DNA from: Rhodoferax sp.
Lineage (GTDB): Bacteria; Pseudomonadota; Gammaproteobacteria; Burkholderiales; Burkholderiaceae_C
Length of the DNA stretch: 50,584 bases
NCBI GenBank assembly: GCA_021738345.1
Contig: JAIPCE010000003.1
Coordinates: 1-50,584, forward strand
Direction of reading: 5' to 3'
The position numbers were made by a program, and so were the translations under genes. This document shows, piece by piece, positions 1-9,066 of this stretch. The notes under the pieces were generated by a model. It did not search any database, was not told the origin of the DNA, and saw nothing but the letters and a program-made list of their open reading frames with translations. Position 1 is the stretch's first letter. Every line of letters starts with the position of its first letter.

Positions 1-1
1 C

Positions 2-391
2 GACGAGGCCATGCTGCTTGACGCCAATGGTTTTGTGTCGGAGGGTGCCGGCGAAAACCTGTTTGTCATAAAGGGCGGCGTGGTCTATACCCCTGACCTG
101 TCCGCCGGGGCACTCAACGGCATCACCCGCAACACCGTGTTCCACATCTGCAAAGACCTCGGACTCGAAGTGGTACAAAAACGCATCACCCGCGATGAAG
201 TCTATATCTGCGACGAAGCCTTCTTCACCGGCACCGCCGCCGAGGTCACCCCCATCCGCGAACTCGACCGCATCGAACTAGGCACCGGCTCCCGCGGCCC
301 CCTCACCGAAAAAATTCAGACCGCCTTTTTCGACATCGTCAACGGCCGCAACCCGAAGTACGCTGGTTGGCTGGCAAAAACTTCGGCGTAA
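2..391 (+). CDS. ilvE: Branched-chain amino acid aminotransferase, C-terminal part
   Basis: PLP-dependent aminotransferase for the last step of leucine, isoleucine and valine synthesis, and the first step of their breakdown; cytoplasmic. The window opens inside the gene, so only about the last 129 residues are visible and the catalytic lysine lies upstream. Visible fold-type IV signatures are the segment around GFVSEGAGENLFV (the family's 'E-G-x-G-x-N-x-F' cofactor loop) and the later CDEAFFTGTAAEVTPI segment, which is strongly conserved in IlvE. It ends in TAA, 26 bp before the small zinc-finger gene, so the two are probably co-transcribed. A D-amino acid aminotransferase or aminodeoxychorismate lyase would share the fold, but the TGTAAEVTPI segment favours IlvE. 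Confidence 0.93.
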   Translation, partial: DEAMLLDANGFVSEGAGENLFVIKGGVVYTPDLSAGALNGITRNTVFHICKDLGLEVVQKRITRDEVYICDEAFFTGTAAEVTPIRELDRIELGTGSRGPLTEKIQTAFFDIVNGRNPKYAGWLAKTSA

Positions 392-417
392 CAACGGGCG
401 TTTGCCAAGAGGTATCC

Positions 418-621
418 ATGAACACATCAAGCATTGAACTACTAGCCGCCGACCTGAACCAACAGGGCGGTGTTTTTTGCCCCTCGCCGAAAGCAAAAAT
501 GGAAACTTGGAACACCCATCCCAAGGTGTTTCTCGATGTCGGCCACAGTGGTGAAGCCAAGTGCCCGTATTGCGGCACAGTCTACAAACTCAAGGCGGGC
601 GAGCACTTCGCCGGGCATTGA
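418..621 (+). CDS. Small zinc-finger domain protein (CHCC type)
   Basis: A 67-residue protein. The C-terminal half carries a putative zinc site: a His in the NTHPKVFLD segment, a second His in GHSGEAK, and CPYC near residue 51, with a further Cys near residue 20. This resembles the zf-CHCC family related to the mitochondrial complex I subunit NDUFS6. Such proteins are common beside ilvE and waaF in Burkholderiales; their bacterial role is not established. I chose ATG 418 because an upstream in-frame ATG at 367 lies inside ilvE and would add an unrelated N-terminus, while AGAGG-like bases precede 418. Confidence 0.8.
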   Translation: MNTSSIELLAADLNQQGGVFCPSPKAKMETWNTHPKVFLDVGHSGEAKCPYCGTVYKLKAGEHFAGH

Positions 622-678
622 ACCGCACTTGCACGCAGCCCTCGTGCCTCCAGCGCACGCAACGCTGAGGATTCCGAC

Positions 679-1689
679 GTGAAGCATCCGCGTTCACTGG
701 TTATTGCGCCGCAGTGGATAGGCGACGCGGTCATGACCGAGCCGCTGCTGCGGCGCTTGCATATGCGTGGCGAAATCCTCACCGTGGGTGCCTTGCCCTG
801 GGTGGCACCGGTCTACCGGGTGATGCCGCAAGTGGAGCGAGTGCTTGAGTTGCCGTTTTTCCATGGTGGCACGCAATGGGCCGAGCGCAAAAGTTTGGCA
901 CGCCAATTGCGCGGTCAGTTTGATGCCGCGTACGTTTGCCCCAACTCAATCAAAAGCGCATTAGTCCCCTGGTGGGCCGGTATTGCTGTGCGGACGGGCT
1001 ACCACGGTGAAGGGCGCTGGCTGATGCTAAACCGGCGTCTGGCGAACCCGCCTCCAGGGGCCAGATCGCCTATGGTGGCGTTTTATTCGGCGCTCAGTGG
1101 TGAGGCCGATCTCAGCGCGGACCGGCCGGTGCTGCACTTGGCCGAACCGATAGTCGACGCTGTTTTGTCGCAACTAAAGCTCCGGCGTGGCAGCTATTAC
1201 GTGCTGGCACCCGGATCAGAGTACGGCTCGGCCAAGCGCTGGCCTGCGTCCCACTACGCAGCATTGGCGCGCCAGCTCAACGCCCGGTCCATTCTGCTGG
1301 GTTCGTCGAGAGAGCGGGCCTTATGTGCCGACATCGCCCGGGCGGCTGATGGGGGGCAAGGGCGACAATGCCTCGATTGGTCGGGTCGCACCACGCTGGA
1401 CCAGGCGCTGGCGGTACTTGCAGGCGCGCGTGCCCTCGTGAGTAACGACTCGGGCCTGATGCACGTCGCCGCTGCATTGGGCCTGCCGCAGGTGGCACTG
1501 TTTGGCTCATCGAGCCCGCTGCACACCCCGCCCCTCAATCCTCGCGCCACCGTGCTGTGGCTCAAGAACGATGCCAACTACCTGCCCGCCCTCGACTGCG
1601 CCCCCTGTTATGCCCGTGAATGCCCCTTGGGCCACACCCGCTGCCTGGTTGACATCCAGCCGTCCCAGGTGCTGCAAAACTTGGCATGA
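679..1689 (+). CDS. waaF: ADP-heptose:LPS heptosyltransferase II
   Basis: Transfers the second L-glycero-D-manno-heptose from ADP-heptose to the inner core of lipopolysaccharide, at the cytoplasmic face of the inner membrane. The 336-residue length is normal for the GT9 family. It opens with VIAPQWIGDAVMTEPLL, where the family has its conserved N-terminal glycine/Asp acceptor loop. It carries LAPGSEYGSAKRWP near residue 168 and the C-terminal nucleotide-sugar motif LVSNDSGLMHVAAALG near residue 255. The start is GTG with GAGG about 8 bp upstream. It follows the zinc-finger gene by 57 bp on the same strand, so it may share its transcript. WaaC (heptosyltransferase I) is the main alternative; the SEYGSAKRWP segment fits WaaF better. 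Confidence 0.92.
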   Translation: MKHPRSLVIAPQWIGDAVMTEPLLRRLHMRGEILTVGALPWVAPVYRVMPQVERVLELPFFHGGTQWAERKSLARQLRGQFDAAYVCPNSIKSALVPWWAGIAVRTGYHGEGRWLMLNRRLANPPPGARSPMVAFYSALSGEADLSADRPVLHLAEPIVDAVLSQLKLRRGSYYVLAPGSEYGSAKRWPASHYAALARQLNARSILLGSSRERALCADIARAADGGQGRQCLDWSGRTTLDQALAVLAGARALVSNDSGLMHVAAALGLPQVALFGSSSPLHTPPLNPRATVLWLKNDANYLPALDCAPCYARECPLGHTRCLVDIQPSQVLQNLA

Positions 1690-2226
1690 CGGGCGTAGAC
1701 CCAGACAAGCCGCCAGCAGCCCACTTGGCCACGTCCAAGTAATCTAGATCCACAGCATTGCTCGCTCTGCCCACCCCGCAACGCAGCTAGTCCGCACGTT
1801 CCTCCTGGCCCGGGCGCGGCTGGATGGTCCGGCTGCCGGACCACCATCGCCGATGGGACCCCGGCAGATCGGACGTGTCGCGAGGCCGCCTTTTGCAACG
1901 CCCGAGAATGGGTTGGCCGCTGCCGGGACTCTCCTGGATAGGAAAGCACTGAGATCAACTCAGGATTTCCTTATTGGCGCTAAGGACTGCCCGATTGTAG
2001 GAATCAGCAAGAATCCGCATGATGCTGCCATGGCTTGGAAGCTACCCCATGAAACTGACCCCCTCCTGTCATTCCGCGCGCAGTTACCGAATCCATGATG
2101 CTCCAGCGTGGACCGGGCGACTTCGCGCGGGGTGACGTGGTATGCGCGGGGTGACGTGATCTGCAATTCGCTGATCTTTGCGCATTTCACATTAATAAAC
2201 ATATCGGTAAAGTACTTGGAGACCAA
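1690..2226. other. Intergenic stretch between waaF and the receiver gene
   Basis: 537 bp without a convincing gene. It holds a strong hairpin at 1826-1842 (GGTCCGGC, one base, GCCGGACC) with no following T run, so it is not a standard intrinsic terminator, although it could stabilise the waaF message end. It also holds a 15-bp direct repeat at 2125-2158. The last 60 bases before the receiver gene are AT-rich (ATTAATAAACATATC), consistent with a promoter, but I could not assign -35/-10 boxes with confidence. Confidence 0.6.
2125..2158 (+). repeat. Two 15-bp direct repeats upstream of the receiver gene
   Basis: The sequence GCGCGGGGTGACGTG occurs at 2125-2139 and again, identically, at 2144-2158, start-to-start distance 19 bp. 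It lies about 70-100 bp upstream of the receiver-domain gene. The spacing is near two helical turns, which would suit a tandem regulator site, but no regulator can be named from the sequence. Confidence 0.55.
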
Positions 2227-2685
2227 ATGAAACACACAATCAGCCTGCTGGAAAGCAACCGGGCTGACGAAGAAATACTTGCTTCCATCTGCCCTCAGGG
2301 CATGGACAGTCTTCGGGGTACACGGGTCCTGGTCGTCGATGATGACGACTTCTGTCTGGAGCTTGCAAGAAGCGTCCTGGAAGAAATTGGCGTGAACGTG
2401 ACCACGGTCAGCAGTGGATTTGTCGCATTGGATGTTCTTAAGTCAGTGACTTTTGACTGCGTCTTCATGGACTACGAGATGCCAATCATGAATGGCATCG
2501 AAACCACCTTGAAAATTCGTGCCGATCCGAGGTCTTCAGCCACCTGCGTGATTGCCCTGACTGCAAACTCCTCTTTAGGTGATCGCGAGCGATACCTGTC
2601 TTCTGGCATGAATGACCTCGTAGGTAAACCCTATAGAGGGGAACAACTCATTGCGGCACTCGCAAAGCAGATGGGTGCCAAATGA
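2227..2685 (+). CDS. Single-domain response regulator (CheY-like receiver)
   Basis: A 152-residue protein with an N-terminal extension of about 30 residues, then one receiver domain and no output domain. Receiver signatures are visible: the acidic cluster VVDDDDF at about 37-42, the phosphoacceptor Asp82 in FMDYEMPIMNG, ALTANSS as the switch Thr region, and the conserved Lys in VGKPYR. It is likely phosphorylated by a partner kinase and signals by binding another protein. ATG 2227 is preceded by GGAG at a normal distance. It lies 179 bp upstream of a chemoreceptor gene, which hints at a motility or taxis role, but no cognate kinase is adjacent. Codon and base use are AT-richer than the genes on either side. 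Confidence 0.85.
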   Translation: MKHTISLLESNRADEEILASICPQGMDSLRGTRVLVVDDDDFCLELARSVLEEIGVNVTTVSSGFVALDVLKSVTFDCVFMDYEMPIMNGIETTLKIRADPRSSATCVIALTANSSLGDRERYLSSGMNDLVGKPYRGEQLIAALAKQMGAK

Positions 2686-2864
2686 AACGGTTTGACGTGC
2701 AATTGAATTGATTCAAGCGAGTTCAACGATCGGGTTAGGACTGGGCGTCAATCAAGGCGGCGTTGCTGGCATGGCGACACAGCGTTCGACTTGATGGTTC
2801 TTCACTATATATTGACACCCTGGGAGGGGGTGCATTTCTGGTAAATCAAAATAATAGGAAAATT

Positions 2865-4967
2865 ATGCAACTGCGGAATAATTCAAAACAATCCGATGGG
2901 ATTGATGGCATCTATTTAATACTGAACCGTTGGAACGTAAAAACCAAGCTTGGAATTCTTTCCACCTTCGGTGTGGTCGTATCTGTATTGCTATCTTCCA
3001 TTCTCCTGTTCAAGGAGTATTCATCGGGTTACGAAAGTCGAAAAATATCGATCCGACAAACTGTGGAGGTGGCCACTTCCATTGTCAACTGGGCGCATAA
3101 GCAGGAACTAACCGGAAAATTGACCAGAGAGCAGGCACAATCGTTTGCAGTGAGTGCACTGAATGAGGCACGCTATTCTGGCGAAGAGTATTTCTGGGTC
3201 AATGACCTCAATGGCCTGATGGTGGTGCACCCCATGAAACCATCCCTGAACGGAACCAATGTTCTGGGCATGGCAGACCCGAATGGCAACAGTATCTTTG
3301 TCCAGTTCATCGGCATCGTCAAGACCACAAATTCGGGCTATCTGAATTACGCATGGCCCAAACCCGGCAAAGACGATCCGGTTGAAAAAGTATCCTATGT
3401 GACTGGATTCAAGCCCTGGGGATGGGTCATTGGCTCGGGAATGTATATGGATGATTTGCGTTCAGATTTTCTCGCAGGCCTGACTGGTGTTATCGCCGCC
3501 CTGTCTGCTGCTATAGCAGCAATAATTGTCATCTCCTTGACGCTGACCAAGGCAATCACCATGCCCCTGAATCGTGCGCTTGAAGTGGCAAAGAATATTG
3601 CCCACGGCAATCTTGAGAACGACACCTTTACAAGCGCCAACGATGAACCCGCCCAACTGCTCAGGTCCATGGGCGAAATACAAGCGACCATCATTGCGTT
3701 TGAAGCAGCACAACACGCGATGGCTCAGCAGCATACTTCAGGCATGCTTGACTATGTCATACCAACGGACAATCTGTACGGCTCATATCTTTCAATGACG
3801 GAGTCGGTCAACCGACTGGTTCAGGCACACATTGCAGATACCGAACACGTTATTGAAGTCATGGAGTTATATTCCAATGGCGAATTTGAGGCTTCCCTGG
3901 GGGAGTTGCCTGGGCAGAAAGCGCGTATCAGCGATGCGATGAATAGGGTTCAGAATGCACTGCAAGAGGCGGCTCAGAGTGCCAAACTTATTGCGGCTGC
4001 AGTCGAAGCTGCCGGCAAAGGCGACTTCAGTGGCCGAATCGATCTGGCTGGAAAGAGCGGATTCTTTGCCACCTTGTCAAATGAAATGAACCAGCTTGTT
4101 TCTACCAGCGCGCAGGGCCTGAATGAGGTTGCCAGCCTCCTCAGAGCTTTTGCACAGGGTGATCTGACCCAACGCATGCAAGGTGAGTACCAAGGACTAT
4201 TTGGCGTGGTCAAAGACAGTGCAAATGTGACCGCCGAGAATCTCGCACGCATTCTGGGTGAAGTCAGCTCTGCCGGTCATGCGCTAAAGGGAGCCGCAAA
4301 CCAGGTCAGCGCAACGGCACAGTCGCTGTCGCAGGCAGCGAGTGAGCAGGCGTCTTCTGTGGAACAGACTACCTCGGCCATTGAAGCCATGACGGAGTCG
4401 ATCGACCACAACAGCAGCAATGCAAAGGTGACCGATGGTGTGGCGAGCGTTGTGGCGCGGCAAGCGCGGGATGGCGGCGAGGCGGTTGCCAAAATGGTGG
4501 CTGCAATGAAACAGATCGCAGACAAAATCACTGTCATTGATGACATCGCCTACCAGACCAACTTGCTAGCGCTCAATGCCGCTATCGAAGCGGCACGCGC
4601 CGGATCATACGGACTAGGTTTTGCCGTGGTCGCCTCTGAGGTGAGGCGGCTGGCCGTCAGAAGTCTGGATGCGGCCAAGGAAATCGATGAGCTTGCCAAA
4701 AACAGTGTTCACGTTGCCATAAATGCCGGAGAGTTGTTGGATGAAATCGTTCCGGGCATCCAGAAGACCTCCGATTTGGTCCGGGAAATCTCCGCCGCCA
4801 GTCTTGCTCAAAGCGAATCCATTTCGCATATTGGCTCAGCCATGAACCAAATGAGCAAGACAACCGTTCAGAATGCGTCGGCATCCGAGCAATTGGCGGC
4901 CACTTCCGAGGAGCTTTTGGGGCAGGCGGTGTCATTGCAGGACTCCATTGCGTTTTTCAGGATATGA
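2865..4967 (+). CDS. Methyl-accepting chemotaxis protein with periplasmic Cache domain
   Basis: Inner-membrane chemoreceptor of 700 residues. An N-terminal membrane segment ([21 protein letters not shown]) is followed by a periplasmic single-Cache domain containing [11 protein letters not shown] and [17 protein letters not shown], typical of receptors for small organic ligands. A second membrane segment ([16 protein letters not shown]) leads into tandem HAMP modules and the cytoplasmic signalling domain, whose hairpin tip reads [22 protein letters not shown] and [13 protein letters not shown]. No NWETF-type methyltransferase tether is present; it ends in FFRI. I chose ATG 2865, with AGGA 5 bp before it, over an in-frame TTG at 2763 that would add 34 atypical residues. 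The 5' part is unusually AT-rich for this window. The ligand is unknown. Confidence 0.88.
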   Translation: MQLRNNSKQSDGIDGIYLILNRWNVKTKLGILSTFGVVVSVLLSSILLFKEYSSGYESRKISIRQTVEVATSIVNWAHKQELTGKLTREQAQSFAVSALNEARYSGEEYFWVNDLNGLMVVHPMKPSLNGTNVLGMADPNGNSIFVQFIGIVKTTNSGYLNYAWPKPGKDDPVEKVSYVTGFKPWGWVIGSGMYMDDLRSDFLAGLTGVIAALSAAIAAIIVISLTLTKAITMPLNRALEVAKNIAHGNLENDTFTSANDEPAQLLRSMGEIQATIIAFEAAQHAMAQQHTSGMLDYVIPTDNLYGSYLSMTESVNRLVQAHIADTEHVIEVMELYSNGEFEASLGELPGQKARISDAMNRVQNALQEAAQSAKLIAAAVEAAGKGDFSGRIDLAGKSGFFATLSNEMNQLVSTSAQGLNEVASLLRAFAQGDLTQRMQGEYQGLFGVVKDSANVTAENLARILGEVSSAGHALKGAANQVSATAQSLSQAASEQASSVEQTTSAIEAMTESIDHNSSNAKVTDGVASVVARQARDGGEAVAKMVAAMKQIADKITVIDDIAYQTNLLALNAAIEAARAGSYGLGFAVVASEVRRLAVRSLDAAKEIDELAKNSVHVAINAGELLDEIVPGIQKTSDLVREISAASLAQSESISHIGSAMNQMSKTTVQNASASEQLAATSEELLGQAVSLQDSIAFFRI

Positions 4968-5067
4968 CGCATGCTTTTGAGCAAGTGCCGTTTATGCATC
5001 GCTGTGCATGCTAGTTGACCAGGACATCTTGGATCGTTGACACTAGAACCGACACTGACTCCTCGAC

Positions 5068-6399
5068 TCAATCTGCTGCGGCGGGGGCAGGTTTGGCGCC
5101 CTCCACGGTGCCAAACTCGCAATACCGATTTTTACCCGCCACCTTGGCCCTGTACATGGCCTGGTCCGCTTGCCGCAACAACTGGTCGCCATCGAGATCG
5201 TCGGTCTGCGGGTAAAAGGCAACGCCCAGGCTGGCCGACACTTGCAAGGTGTCATCACCAAACACGGTGGGCTGCGATGCGGCATGGAGCAGGCGCTCAA
5301 GCAAGGGTTGGCAGGCGCTCGCGTTTTCAAGATCAATCAGCACAGCCACGAACTCATCGCCGCCAATGCGCGCCAGCGTGTCGCCCTCGCGCAGCGCCTG
5401 TTTCATGCGGCTGGCCAGCGCAATCAGCAAATGATCGCCGGCGGCATGCCCGTGGGCGTCGTTGACCGCCTTGAAGCCGTCCAGATCGAGATACACCACC
5501 GCCAGCAGTTTGCGGCGCCGCTGCGCCTGCACCATGCCGTGGCGCAGGCGGTCGGCTAGCAAGACACGGTTGGGTAAATCGGTCAGCACATCAAAGTGGG
5601 CAATGTGCTCCAGCTCGCTTTCGTGCACTTTCAAGGCGGTAATGTCAGAGAACAGTGCCACATACTGGTGCGCGACACCCGCCGCATTGCGCACCGCGCT
5701 GATGGTTTGCATCTGGGCGTACACCATGCCGTCCTTGCGCCGGTTCCAGACTTCCCCTTCCCAGTACCCTTGCTGCTGCAAATCGCACCACATGGCGCTG
5801 TAAAACTCACCCGACTGTTGTCCTGAGCTCAGCAGGCTCGGGTTCTTTCCCAGCACCTCGTCGCGGCTGTAGCCGGTGATGCGGGTAAAGGCGACATTGA
5901 CATCCATGATGGCGCCCTCAGCGTCGGTAACGACGATTCCCTCGCGCGCGTGGGCAAAGACGGTGGACGCCAGGCGGCTGTCTGCATCGCGCTGATGACG
6001 CAACATGGCATAGCGCACAGCCCGGCGCAATGCGCTGGCTTGGCCGCCTTTTGTCAAATAGTCTTCAGCACCCGATTGAATCGCGGCCTGCGTGGCCAGC
6101 GCGTCGTCGAGCCCGGTCAGCACCACGATGGGTGCCTCCACCAGTTGGCGGCAGCGCTCGACGGTGGCCGGACCACTAGAGTCCGGCAGGTTGAGATCGA
6201 GCAAAACCACGTCAGGCAGCAGTCGCTGCCCATCAATGAGCGCTTGCGCCGCGCCGAGCGACGCGGCCAGATGCACCGTGAACGCGGCGCCGTGCTCCAG
6301 CAATTGCTGGCGAATCAGATAGGCATCGCCTGGCTCGTCCTCTATGACCAGGACCACTGCGGGACGCTCGAACGTCTGAAGCGTGACAGCTTTGCTCAT
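5068..6399 (-). CDS. Response regulator with PAS and GGDEF domains (diguanylate cyclase)
   Basis: A cytoplasmic 443-residue protein that should make cyclic di-GMP when its receiver is phosphorylated. Order: receiver domain (residues about 14-130, phosphoacceptor Asp68 in VVLLDLNLPD), PAS domain (about 145-265), GGDEF domain (about 280-430). The active site reads RIGGDEF near residues 344-350, and REGD stands five residues before GGDEF, so the RxxD product-inhibition site is intact. No EAL domain follows. The ATG at 6399 has GGAGGG about 9 bp upstream; an in-frame extension to 6759 would run into the neighbouring kinase gene. It lies 109 bp downstream of that kinase and is the likely output of the operon. 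It converges on the chemoreceptor gene. Confidence 0.9.
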   Translation of the reverse strand: MSKAVTLQTFERPAVVLVIEDEPGDAYLIRQQLLEHGAAFTVHLAASLGAAQALIDGQRLLPDVVLLDLNLPDSSGPATVERCRQLVEAPIVVLTGLDDALATQAAIQSGAEDYLTKGGQASALRRAVRYAMLRHQRDADSRLASTVFAHAREGIVVTDAEGAIMDVNVAFTRITGYSRDEVLGKNPSLLSSGQQSGEFYSAMWCDLQQQGYWEGEVWNRRKDGMVYAQMQTISAVRNAAGVAHQYVALFSDITALKVHESELEHIAHFDVLTDLPNRVLLADRLRHGMVQAQRRRKLLAVVYLDLDGFKAVNDAHGHAAGDHLLIALASRMKQALREGDTLARIGGDEFVAVLIDLENASACQPLLERLLHAASQPTVFGDDTLQVSASLGVAFYPQTDDLDGDQLLRQADQAMYRAKVAGKNRYCEFGTVEGAKPAPAAAD

Positions 6400-6508
6400 G
6401 GTGATGCGCCCTCCACGGCGTCGACCCGACGCAGCGAGCGACACAAGGGCGATCGCAGCAGGTGATAGGTTGTCAGTGCGCGCAATGGCTGTAAGGCGCG
6501 TCCCCGAC

Positions 6509-8593
6509 TCATGGTGTGTTCTCCTCTTGCAACAACGGCAGTACAAAGCAAAAGCGGGTGCCCAGCCCTTCCCCGTCGGATTCGACCCAGATGCGACCGC
6601 CATGGCGCTCCACGATCTTGCGCGCCACCGCCAGACCGATGCCATTGCCGTCGTACTGGTCGCGCGCATGCAGACGCTGAAACACCTTGAACAGACGGTC
6701 AAACTGGGTGGGGTTGATGCCAATGCCGTTGTCGGCCACACAGAAGCGCCAGCCACCACCGTGCGCCTCAGTGGTGACAGAGATATCGATCTCGGGCAGC
6801 CGATCCGGCACCCGGAATTTCACCGCATTGGCAATCAGGTTTTGCCACAGGCGGCTGAACTCGTCAGGGCTGGCAACGATTTGCGGCCAGACTCCAGTCA
6901 CCCGCATGGTGGCACGTGCCTCCTGAATGGCTGGCGCCAGGAAGTGCAGTGCCTCGTCGACGACAGTGCGGCTGGCCAGCGCCTGCATGGGTTCACCCTT
7001 GCGGCCCACGCGCGAGTATTCCAGCAACGAGACCAGCATCTGGTCCATGCGCCTGGCGCCATCGACGGCAAAGTGCATCATCTCGCGGGTCTCGTGATCC
7101 AGCTTGTCGACCAGCACACGCTCCAGCAGTTGCACATAGCTTGTGACCATGCGCAGCGGTTGGCGCAGGTCATGCGAGGCGACGTAGGCAAACTGCTCCA
7201 GCTCGGCGTTGGAGCGCAGCAGGGCCTGGCTCTGTTGTTGCAAGGCCAGTTCGGCCAGTTTGCGCTCGGTGATATCGATACCGGTTACGGCGATGTAACG
7301 CTCCTGACCCGAAAACACGGGCTTTGCGTGAACCAATACCGAGATTTCTTCGTGATTGACACGTTGGTGAACGGCCTCGAAACTGCCTGCCTTCCCCATC
7401 GCCGCTGCCTCTATCGTGGTTTGCATGGCAGTCCGGTCTTGGGGGCGAGACCACCACGCTGTATTGGGGAAATACTGCCCTAGCACCAGTTCGCGGGGTG
7501 CTCCGATCACCGCCAATGCCGTCTGGTTGACCTCGAGCAGACGGCCAGATGAGTCCAAAATGCCCGCCAGAAACCCCGATTGCTCAAACAGACCGGCAAA
7601 CAGTGCCTGGCGATAAGCTAACTGCTGGGTCGTTTCTGCCACGGCCGCCGCGCCCCTTTTCCAGCGCGCAACGATATACGCATAACCCAGCAGCAGCAGG
7701 CAGGCCAGGCCGGCTACGGCAGCCGCTTCCTGTCGCCAGACCGCCAGGTACTCTGTGCGCGACAACGCGACCTGCACATAGAAGGGATAAGCCTCCATGC
7801 GCTTGAAATTGCCAAGGCGTTCGACGCCGTCGGTACTTGCAGTAAAGCTGAGCACGCCAGCGCGCTCACCCGCTTCGATGCGTTGGCGCGTCGCGTTGTC
7901 CTTGGGCAGTGGCTGATTGAAGTCCTTTTCGTTGTGGCGCGGTCGGCGCTGCATGAGCTTGAAGGTCTCGCTGCTGCGCAACAGGACGCCGCCCTCGGCG
8001 CCCACATCCACAGCACCCATGACCTGGCCGATGCCCTCAAGTCCAATCACGGCGTTGGCCGTGCCCAAAAATCGACCTTGCGCGTCGCGCAGGGCACGCA
8101 CCATGACGATCGACCACTGGCCCGTGGTACGCGCAATCTGGGCTTGCGAGAAACTGAGCGCTACCGTGGGGTTGTCGCGCAGGCGTTGAAAGTGGGGGCG
8201 GTCGGCAATATTGATGCCCTTGACACTGGGGTCGCTGGCATAGCGGAGTACGCCCTGGGCATCGAACACACTCAGTTCGGCAATCATCGGAAAACTGGCC
8301 TGGAGGTCAGTCAGCCGAAGACCGCCCCTGGTGTTCGCGGCCACAGGCAGAAGCGGATTCAGATCGGATGCGCTGACCCTGCGCGCGATATAGATCAGCA
8401 CGCTGTCAATACGGGCGAAGTCACCTGACAAGTTCGCCTCGACCAACTGCACCAGCTTGTGCGTATTGGTAGCAGCATCTGCCTGTGCCTGGCGATAGCG
8501 GTCATAGACAAACAGGGACAGCAGGACCAGCAATGACAGCAGCGCCACCATGGACCAGGCGAGTGCGCGCGGCGTGATCGCGGGGTGCTTCAT
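6509..8593 (-). CDS. Membrane sensor histidine kinase with PDC/Cache sensor and PAS domain
   Basis: A 694-residue inner-membrane kinase. TM1 is in the segment WSMVALLSLLVLLSLFVY, followed by a periplasmic PDC/Cache-type sensor of about 270 residues and a second TM (AVAGLACLLLLGYAYIV). A PAS domain (LFEQSGFLAGILDSSG) ends in the usual DITERK. The HisKA domain has His474 in YVASHDLRQPLR, and the ATPase domain shows the N box (LIANAVKFR), DNGIGI and GNGIGLAVA. No receiver is fused, so phosphate should pass to the adjacent receiver proteins. I place the start at the ATG at 8593, 15 bp after the upstream receiver gene's stop; an in-frame ATG at 8656 would overlap that gene. The ligand is unknown. 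Confidence 0.88.
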   Translation of the reverse strand: MKHPAITPRALAWSMVALLSLLVLLSLFVYDRYRQAQADAATNTHKLVQLVEANLSGDFARIDSVLIYIARRVSASDLNPLLPVAANTRGGLRLTDLQASFPMIAELSVFDAQGVLRYASDPSVKGINIADRPHFQRLRDNPTVALSFSQAQIARTTGQWSIVMVRALRDAQGRFLGTANAVIGLEGIGQVMGAVDVGAEGGVLLRSSETFKLMQRRPRHNEKDFNQPLPKDNATRQRIEAGERAGVLSFTASTDGVERLGNFKRMEAYPFYVQVALSRTEYLAVWRQEAAAVAGLACLLLLGYAYIVARWKRGAAAVAETTQQLAYRQALFAGLFEQSGFLAGILDSSGRLLEVNQTALAVIGAPRELVLGQYFPNTAWWSRPQDRTAMQTTIEAAAMGKAGSFEAVHQRVNHEEISVLVHAKPVFSGQERYIAVTGIDITERKLAELALQQQSQALLRSNAELEQFAYVASHDLRQPLRMVTSYVQLLERVLVDKLDHETREMMHFAVDGARRMDQMLVSLLEYSRVGRKGEPMQALASRTVVDEALHFLAPAIQEARATMRVTGVWPQIVASPDEFSRLWQNLIANAVKFRVPDRLPEIDISVTTEAHGGGWRFCVADNGIGINPTQFDRLFKVFQRLHARDQYDGNGIGLAVARKIVERHGGRIWVESDGEGLGTRFCFVLPLLQEENTP

Positions 8594-8607
8594 GAGCCGG
8601 CCAATTG

Positions 8608-9066
8608 CTAGCTGCCATCGGCTGGCGGCTTTGGCAAGCGAACCAGGTCGATCCAATAGTTTCCCAGGTCGCGAATGGCGGCCATGAACTGGACCACATC
8701 AATCGGTTTCGTGACGTAGCCTGCGGCACCCAGATCGTAGGATGCAACCACATCGCGTTCAACCTCGGAGGTCGTTACCACCACCACGGGAATATCGCGC
8801 AGATCGGGCAAATGTTTGATGGCGGCCAGAAACTCACGTCCATCCATACGCGGCATGTTGAGGTCAAGCAGGATCAGGTCGGGGCGAATTGCCCGCGCAA
8901 ATTGCGCGCCCTGGCGTTGCAAATAGTCAAGCGCCTCGCGTCCGTCGACCACGTGATACAGGTCGGCCAGAATGCGGTTTTCCGCGATCGCCATTTTGAT
9001 CAGGTGCGCGTCGGCCAGTTCGTCTTCGGCGAGCAAGATCACAAAGCGATGACTTTCCTTGGTCAT
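8608..9066 (-). CDS. Rcp1-like single-domain response regulator
   Basis: A 152-residue receiver-only protein. Acidic residues Glu14/Asp15 in LLAEDELADA and phosphoacceptor Asp68 in LILLDLNMPRMDG are visible, along with TTSEVERDVVASYDLGAAGYVTKP containing the switch Thr and conserved Lys. The C-terminal helix with NYWIDLVRLP is typical of the Rcp1 family, the receivers that often partner phytochrome-type or PAS-rich kinases. The ATG at 9066 overlaps the TGA of the upstream kinase by 4 bp (ATGA), so translation is probably coupled, and GGAGA lies 8 bp before it. It likely shuttles phosphate between the two membrane kinases or to the downstream diguanylate cyclase; that route is inference. Confidence 0.9.
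   Translation of the reverse strand: MTKESHRFVILLAEDELADAHLIKMAIAENRILADLYHVVDGREALDYLQRQGAQFARAIRPDLILLDLNMPRMDGREFLAAIKHLPDLRDIPVVVVTTSEVERDVVASYDLGAAGYVTKPIDVVQFMAAIRDLGNYWIDLVRLPKPPADGS

Noticed and set aside
1826..1842. Hairpin as the waaF terminator
   Set aside because: The stem is strong but no T run follows on either strand, and it lies 137 bp after the stop codon.
1608..1958. A 116-residue open frame on the minus strand at the end of waaF
   Set aside because: It overlaps waaF and its composition is typical of a reverse-frame shadow in GC-rich DNA.
2766..2790. Possible sigma-54 promoter (TGGCATGGCGACACAGC) before the chemoreceptor
   Set aside because: The -24-like TGGCA is present, but no GC/TTGC -12 element stands at the required spacing.
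2763..2864. Longer chemoreceptor starting at TTG 2763
   Set aside because: The added 34 residues are not receptor-like, and ATG 2865 has AGGA at a normal distance.
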